Shown: piece by piece, positions 59,845-64,000 of the stretch
Layout: every line of letters begins with the position of its first letter
Numbering within the stretch: position 1 is the stretch's first letter
Assembly: GCF_024449025.1 (NCBI RefSeq)
Contig: NZ_JAHLKM010000001.1
Location: 1 to 64,000 of the forward strand
Reading direction: 5' to 3'
DNA: 64,000 bases
Source: Natronomonas aquatica
Lineage (GTDB): Archaea > Halobacteriota > Halobacteria > Halobacteriales > Haloarculaceae
Program-made: the position numbers and the translations under genes
Notes under the pieces: model-generated
Told to the model about the DNA's origin: nothing
Database searches by the model: none
The model's input: the letters and a program-made list of their open reading frames with translations, nothing else

Positions 59845-60933
59845 ATGGATGAAGAGTCGGTTAGAGGATATATCGAACACTCTCAAGAGATTATTAGAGA
59901 CTCTCCTCAAATGGACGAAGCCAATACCAAAGCGGCGATACTCCAACCGGAATTTCTAGATCTTCTCAATTGGAAAATTCCACAGAACACTCAACTGGAG
60001 TATTCCGTAGAAGCATTTGGACAAACCTATAAAGTTGATTATGCTCTGATTTTGGAAGGAACTCCTGTTGCGTTTATAGAGGCAAAAGGGGTTGATACGT
60101 CTCTAACTGAGCGACATGATGAACAGCTTTCATCGTATATGACTAACAAGAATGTTAGCTATGGAATATTAACGAATGGGGAACGGTATCGGTTCTTCCA
60201 ACGACAAGTAGACGGAGCCAATGTGAGTGTACAGCAAGTCGCAGATATACAACTGGAAGATTTAGTAGATCGAATTGCGATTTTGAGAGCATATACTGTT
60301 GATTCAATCCAATCAGGTGAATCTGCGAGAATTCTTGGCCGAATTAACGAGCTACGACAATCACGAAAAACTCTAGAAAGTGAGAAGGACAACTTAGCGT
60401 CTGAAATTACGAATCTACTGACAGAGAGTGTTTCTGATGTTATTTCATCTCCTGTTGAATCCCAAGCCAAAGAGATGATTGATAGAGTTATCACAGACAT
60501 TGAAATGGAGATTGATACAGATGGCAGTAGTTCAACTGTTGAAGCACCTAGCAACACACAACCTGAATCTACTGAAGAACTTTCTGACATAGAGAGTGGA
60601 TATATAGTTCGAATACATGATGCTGGCAACACACTTGCTGAATTTGAAGATGAGATTCAGAGTGATGTAATAGCTGATGCTGTGGATTATCTGATTGAAA
60701 ACGAGAATCTTATTTCAAAAATAGAACCCCTACCCTACATTCCGGGGAGAGAGAAGGCAATAATCAATAACGAACCAGCGTCTCCCCACGATGAAAAGGC
60801 GATGAGGGCTTATCGAGAATTGGCTGGTGGGTACTATCTTGATACTCATGCTAATCAGGACGGGAAGAAGCGTACCATGAGTACTTTAACAGAAGAATGT
60901 GATCTTGAAGTTTCGTTTAGTGGTGAATGGTGA
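59845..60933 (+). CDS. HsdR_N-type PD-(D/E)xK protein
   Basis: 362 residues. An N-terminal helix is followed by KAAILQPEFLDLLNW, then the nuclease core: Asp65 in YKVDYALI, Glu79-x-Lys81 in AFIEAKGV, and Gln94 in EQLSSYM (motif IV). This is the layout of the N-terminal endonuclease domain of type I restriction subunit R. Coiled coil at ~160-215, then a Ser/Thr/Glu-rich linker, then a ~100-residue C-terminal domain. There is no helicase domain and no methylase nearby. A leadered ATG; the in-frame TTG at 59821 is an alternative. Role may be nuclease or binding only. Confidence 0.72.
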   Translation: MDEESVRGYIEHSQEIIRDSPQMDEANTKAAILQPEFLDLLNWKIPQNTQLEYSVEAFGQTYKVDYALILEGTPVAFIEAKGVDTSLTERHDEQLSSYMTNKNVSYGILTNGERYRFFQRQVDGANVSVQQVADIQLEDLVDRIAILRAYTVDSIQSGESARILGRINELRQSRKTLESEKDNLASEITNLLTESVSDVISSPVESQAKEMIDRVITDIEMEIDTDGSSSTVEAPSNTQPESTEELSDIESGYIVRIHDAGNTLAEFEDEIQSDVIADAVDYLIENENLISKIEPLPYIPGREKAIINNEPASPHDEKAMRAYRELAGGYYLDTHANQDGKKRTMSTLTEECDLEVSFSGEW

Positions 60934-61097
60934 TCCTACACGACAGATTAAGAACCATTATATTTGTTTCATAGAATAACATAGTTCTGCTTAATCGAAA
61001 GAAGGGACGGAGGTAGTGATTTTAGAGTGAATTATACAGATAATATTGCTTGTTTCCTCCGTATATTTTGGTAGAATTATTCTACTATCTATAATCG

Positions 61098-61112
61098 GAC
61101 GGTCAACGTCTG
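61098..61112 (+). repeat. attR of island 2
   Basis: Second copy of GACGGTCAACGTCTG. The base after it is G, giving TGG (Trp) in frame with the displaced coding segment, while the copy at 53545 is followed by A, giving TGA. Confidence 0.8.
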
Positions 61113-61371
61113 GTACGTCGACGTCGGCGGCACCTACGAGCGTTTCGCCGTCCGGACGAACCGGGAAAGCGACTCGGGATCGGTGACGTATCTTCGCGAC
61201 GGACGGGCGGCAAACCTCACCCACCGCGGGGAACGGGTCCATCTGGGCACGGCCGAACGGATCTCGGTACGGACGAAAACCGCCGTCATCGTCGTCGTCC
61301 CGCCGGGGCCTCGGGGCGTCGGCAACACTGACGGAAAGATGGACCGGCGCTCGCCGGGATGGCCGCCGTGA
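61098..61371 (+). pseudogene. Displaced C-terminal part of the large pilin-like gene
   Basis: Open frame from attR: TVNVWYVDVGGTYERFAVRT, TYLRDGRAANL, ISVRTKTAVIVVVPPGPRG and an ending RRSPGWPP, stop TGA at 61369-61371. Joined in frame at the repeat to the gene ending at 53539, it restores an expected beta-rich C-terminus. There is no start codon with a promoter in front, so it should not be expressed as such. GC-rich like the upstream gene. Confidence 0.72.
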
Positions 61372-61428
61372 ACCCAACTCGCGATCGAACCCCGAACGGT
61401 ACTTTAGGTCGGAAAGCGAACGAAGGGT

Positions 61429-61854
61429 ATGCTTCACGAACTCGTTGCCGACCCTGGCGAGCTATCTCCCTTGGAGCTGTACGATCGATACGTCGCGAAG
61501 CTCCGGTCCGTGATCGACGAGCACGGGGTCGAAGCGGTCGCCGAGGAGTCGGGCGTCGATCCGGGGACACTCGATGGACTCGCATCCGGGGACGAGCCCG
61601 AAATCACACTCGAGGAAAGCACCGCAGTCCTCGCGATCCCGGACGACGCCCCGGACGGCGAGACGATCGCGGCGCTCGCTAGGGACGAACTCCTCATGGG
61701 GATGACGAACGCCGTACTGGATGTCGAGGCGGTCGAATCCGGGCTCGGCGGGGAGCTGGAAGCACGGGAGATACAGTCGAAAGTCGAGGGACGGTTCCCG
61801 ATGACGCTCCGGGAGTTCGCGCTTCTGTATCAGCACATCGAAGGGGTGCGGTAG
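61429..61854 (+). CDS. Conserved haloarchaeal protein, DUF5791-like
   Basis: 141 residues, helical and acidic. The middle has VDPGTLDGLASGDEPEITLEE (quoted in part), then LLMGMTNAVLDVEAV and EIQSKVEGRFPMTLREF, which I recall from DUF5791. No membrane segment. ACTTTAGG lies about 26 bases before the ATG, so it is leaderless. The next gene starts one base after its stop. Confidence 0.75.
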   Translation: MLHELVADPGELSPLELYDRYVAKLRSVIDEHGVEAVAEESGVDPGTLDGLASGDEPEITLEESTAVLAIPDDAPDGETIAALARDELLMGMTNAVLDVEAVESGLGGELEAREIQSKVEGRFPMTLREFALLYQHIEGVR

Positions 61855-61855
61855 G

Positions 61856-62743
61856 ATGCGGGTCGCGATCCTCGGCTGTGGCTACGTCGGGCTCGAACTC
61901 GCCCGCCAGCTCGGCGACGAACACGAGATCGTCGGCGTCCGGCGCTCCTCCGAAGGGCTCGATGCCGTCGAAGCCACCGGAGCGAGGGCAGTGCGGGCCG
62001 ACGTTACCGACCCGGATAGTCTCACAGCCGTCCCCGATGTCGACGCCGTCGTCTTCGCGGCCTCCTCGGGCGGTCGGGGCGCCCAAGCGGCCGAACGGGT
62101 GTACGTCGACGGGCTCCGGACGACGATCGAGGCGTTCGGAGCCCGGGACGTCCCGCCCGACCGGCTGATCTACACCTCGAGTACGGGCGTCTACGGAGAT
62201 CACGACGGCGGCTGGGTCGACGAGACGACCGACCTCTCGCCGACGACGGGAAAAACGCGAGTGCTCGCGGAGGCCGAACGGATCGCCCGCGAGGTCGCCC
62301 CCGAGTACGGGATCGACGGATGCGTCGTTCGGTTCGCGGGGCTGTACGGCCCGGACCGATACCGGCTCGACCGGTACCTCGAAGGGCCGGTGACCGAGGG
62401 GTATCTGAACATGATCCACCGCGACGACGCCGCCGGGGTCGTCCGCTTCGCCCTGGAGACGACCGACGAGGAGTTGCTGCTCGCGGTCGACGACGAACCG
62501 GTCGAGAAACACGCCTTCGCCGACTGGCTGGCCGACGAGTGTGGCGTCGACCGCCCCCCGAAGCGATCCAAGGCCGAGCGGATCGAGGAGGGCGACCTCT
62601 CGACGGCGGCCCGACGGCGTATCCACACGAGCAAGCGGTGTTCGAACGCCCGCCTCCGCGAACTCGGCTACGGGTTCGAGTACCCCACGTACCGGGAGGG
62701 ATACCGGGCGGCGACCGAAGCCTACCGGAGCGAAAAGGGGTGA
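61856..62743 (+). CDS. Atypical SDR, NAD-dependent epimerase-like (YeeZ-type)
   Basis: 295 residues. AILGCGYVGLELARQL is the Rossmann NAD loop, VRADVTDPDSL the second strand, and TSSTGVYGDHDGG the Ser/Thr of the catalytic region. The Tyr of Y-x-x-x-K is missing (SPTTGKTR), as in atypical SDRs of the YeeZ kind. RFAGLYGPDRY and a C-terminal substrate domain follow. Probably redox-inactive or an altered enzyme; substrate unknown. Coupled to the preceding gene. Confidence 0.8.
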   Translation: MRVAILGCGYVGLELARQLGDEHEIVGVRRSSEGLDAVEATGARAVRADVTDPDSLTAVPDVDAVVFAASSGGRGAQAAERVYVDGLRTTIEAFGARDVPPDRLIYTSSTGVYGDHDGGWVDETTDLSPTTGKTRVLAEAERIAREVAPEYGIDGCVVRFAGLYGPDRYRLDRYLEGPVTEGYLNMIHRDDAAGVVRFALETTDEELLLAVDDEPVEKHAFADWLADECGVDRPPKRSKAERIEEGDLSTAARRRIHTSKRCSNARLRELGYGFEYPTYREGYRAATEAYRSEKG

Positions 62744-62835
62744 CAACCTCCGGCGAGAGCGATCGGCGCGTTCACCCCTCACACGCGATGCCGCAAGCCC
62801 GGCCTTTTTCGATATCCGGCCCTTCCCGGTAATCG

Positions 62836-63969
62836 ATGGAGTACGTCCAGGAGGACATCACGACGCTTCACGATTTCGGGGCTGCCCGGCCGAGCGCCCC
62901 GGCGAGCGAGGCGTCCGTCGTGGTCCCGATGACCGAACGCGAACATGCGGGGCTCGCGGCCGAGCGGGTCCTCTCGGCACTGGAGACCGTCGCCCCGGAT
63001 CGGGTCGTCGTCCCGCTCCGGGCGTCGCCGGACCGCGTCGGCGCGGTCGTCGAGTGGCTGGCCGGGTTCGAACTGCCCCTCGAAGTGCTGTGGTGTGACG
63101 GCCCGCGCATCGCCGGCTTGCTCTCGGCGGCCGGGCTCGACGGAACACGCGGGAAGGGCCGGGACGTGTGGCTCGCGCTGGGGGTCGCGGCGACGAGCGA
63201 GTACGTCGTCGTCCACGACGCCGACGCGAAGACCTACGACGAAACCCACGTCCCGAAACTGCTCTTCCCGCTGGCGGAGGGGCTGGCGTTCTCGAAAGGG
63301 TACTACGCCCGCGTCGAGAACGATCGACTCTACGGTCGGCTGTTCCGTCTTCTGTACCGGCCGCTGATCGAGGCGCTGTCCCGGGAGGACGACGCGGCGA
63401 TACTGGATTTCCTCGGCGCCTTCCGGTACGCGCTGGCCGGCGAGTTCGCGACGACCGGCCGGGCGGCCCGAAAGCTCCGGATCCAACGCGGGTGGGGACT
63501 GGAGGTCGGGACCCTCGGCGAGGCGTTCCGGCTGGTCGGAGCCGACGGTGTCGCCCAGGTCGATCTCGGCGTCCACGAACACGAACACCGGTCGGTGTCA
63601 GGTCCGAGCGGGCTCTCGGAGATGGCCCGTCAGGTGACGGCGGCGCTGTTTCGGGCTGTCGAAGAGAACGGCGGCGACCCTTCATACGGGACGGTCATCG
63701 ACAGGTATCGGGCGGCCGCCGAACGGCTCGTCGACGCGTACGCGCTCGATGCAGCGTTCAACAGCCTCGAATACGATCGGGGGAGGGAACGAAGCCAGAT
63801 CGAAGCGTACGCCGAGGCTATCGAACCGCCGGAATCGGACACGCGGCTCCCGGCGTGGGAGACGGCACCGATCACGTCCGGGGAAGTCGTCGATTCGGCG
63901 ATCGAGGACCTCGACGGGGCGATGGACGCCGGATCGATCGGCGTCGCCCCGGAGCGCCGCCAGGGATAG
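62836..63969 (+). CDS. Glycosyltransferase, GT81-like (glucosyl-3-phosphoglycerate or mannosyl type)
   Basis: 377 residues. GT-A fold: ASVVVPMTEREH begins the nucleotide domain, VVVHDADAKTY holds the D-x-D metal motif, KGYYARV follows, and a Trp-Gly-rich stretch QRGWGLEVGTLGEAFRL typical of GT81 comes later. GT81 enzymes make glucosylglycerate or mannosylglycerate, compatible solutes, from sugar nucleotides and phosphoglycerate. The identity of donor and acceptor is inference. The last gene of the window; it is complete, 31 bases before the end. Confidence 0.75.
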   Translation: MEYVQEDITTLHDFGAARPSAPASEASVVVPMTEREHAGLAAERVLSALETVAPDRVVVPLRASPDRVGAVVEWLAGFELPLEVLWCDGPRIAGLLSAAGLDGTRGKGRDVWLALGVAATSEYVVVHDADAKTYDETHVPKLLFPLAEGLAFSKGYYARVENDRLYGRLFRLLYRPLIEALSREDDAAILDFLGAFRYALAGEFATTGRAARKLRIQRGWGLEVGTLGEAFRLVGADGVAQVDLGVHEHEHRSVSGPSGLSEMARQVTAALFRAVEENGGDPSYGTVIDRYRAAAERLVDAYALDAAFNSLEYDRGRERSQIEAYAEAIEPPESDTRLPAWETAPITSGEVVDSAIEDLDGAMDAGSIGVAPERRQG

Positions 63970-64000
63970 ACGGGGACAGCCTACCGGCGGTTCGGGCCCA

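Larger units (their letters stand above)
53545..61112. mobile_element. Integrative element inside a protein-coding gene (island 2)
   Basis: About 7.5 kb bounded by the 15-bp repeat. GC content drops sharply at 53560 and rises again at 61098. It carries a tyrosine recombinase, an RHH regulator, a phiH1-repressor-like HTH, two lipoproteins, a small one-helix peptide, a three-helix DUF4352-like protein and an HsdR_N-type protein. No capsid, terminase or obvious replicase is seen. A plasmid- or pleolipovirus-like integrative element is possible; this is inference. Confidence 0.8.

Overview
This window comes from a haloarchaeon. The backbone is GC-rich, the proteins are strongly acidic, most promoters are a TATA box about 24-29 bases ahead of a leaderless start codon, and many families are haloarchaeal (KorAB, the rnhA operon pair, NreA, Mn/Fe superoxide dismutase, and conserved DUF5778-, DUF5791- and DUF5814-like proteins). 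I cannot fix the genus from the sequence alone.

Backbone, 1-25.9 kb. The window opens with a hairpin that resembles the end of an IS200/IS605-type element, fused to the 3' part of a polyprenyl (geranylgeranyl) diphosphate synthase gene. Next come a ferredoxin-dependent 2-oxoacid oxidoreductase (korA-korB), a photolyase, a divergent glutamine-synthetase-family ligase, hydrolases, superoxide dismutase, a 3-hydroxyacyl-CoA dehydrogenase preceded by a tiny leaderless ORF, a fused FAD/Fe-S D-lactate/glycolate dehydrogenase, a UbiA prenyltransferase, a cold-shock protein, carbonic anhydrase and a glutathionyl-hydroquinone-reductase-like protein.

Island 1, 26.0-32.8 kb. An AT-rich element sits at tRNA-Arg(CCG). 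A 23-bp copy of the tRNA 3' end marks its far edge. It carries a phosphonate/phosphate-ester type ABC transporter (phnD, a tandem-fused phnE, phnC), a truncated TIM-barrel isomerase, a HAD-IIA phosphatase, and a 776-bp TIR-bounded insertion whose only recognisable gene is a DUF3592-like membrane protein. No integrase is visible.

Backbone, 32.8-45.2 kb: tRNA-His, hisI, glmM, regulators, a DUF373 membrane protein, nreA, the rnhA pair, pyrophosphatase and a phosphodiesterase.

Pilus-like secretion locus, 45.2-53.5 kb. It encodes a coiled-coil protein, a membrane-anchored protein, a VirB11/PilB-type ATPase with a Cys-rich N-terminus, a TadC-type membrane protein, and four proteins with an N-terminal membrane segment, three of which look pilin-like. 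Two transcripts start from near-identical 35-base promoter blocks, in front of the ATPase gene and in front of the first of the four small genes. The last and largest gene is cut by Island 2.

Island 2, 53.5-61.1 kb. A low-GC element is integrated by a tyrosine recombinase inside the 3' end of that protein-coding gene. A 15-bp direct repeat marks both ends, and the displaced C-terminal coding segment lies intact in frame just beyond the far end. The element encodes an RHH regulator, the integrase, two lipoproteins, a one-helix peptide, a phiH1-repressor-like winged helix protein, a DUF4352-like membrane protein and a stand-alone HsdR_N-type PD-(D/E)xK protein. Two long AT-rich non-coding stretches carry repeats that could be origin or regulatory elements. 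The window ends in backbone with a DUF5791-like protein, an atypical SDR and a GT81-like glycosyltransferase.
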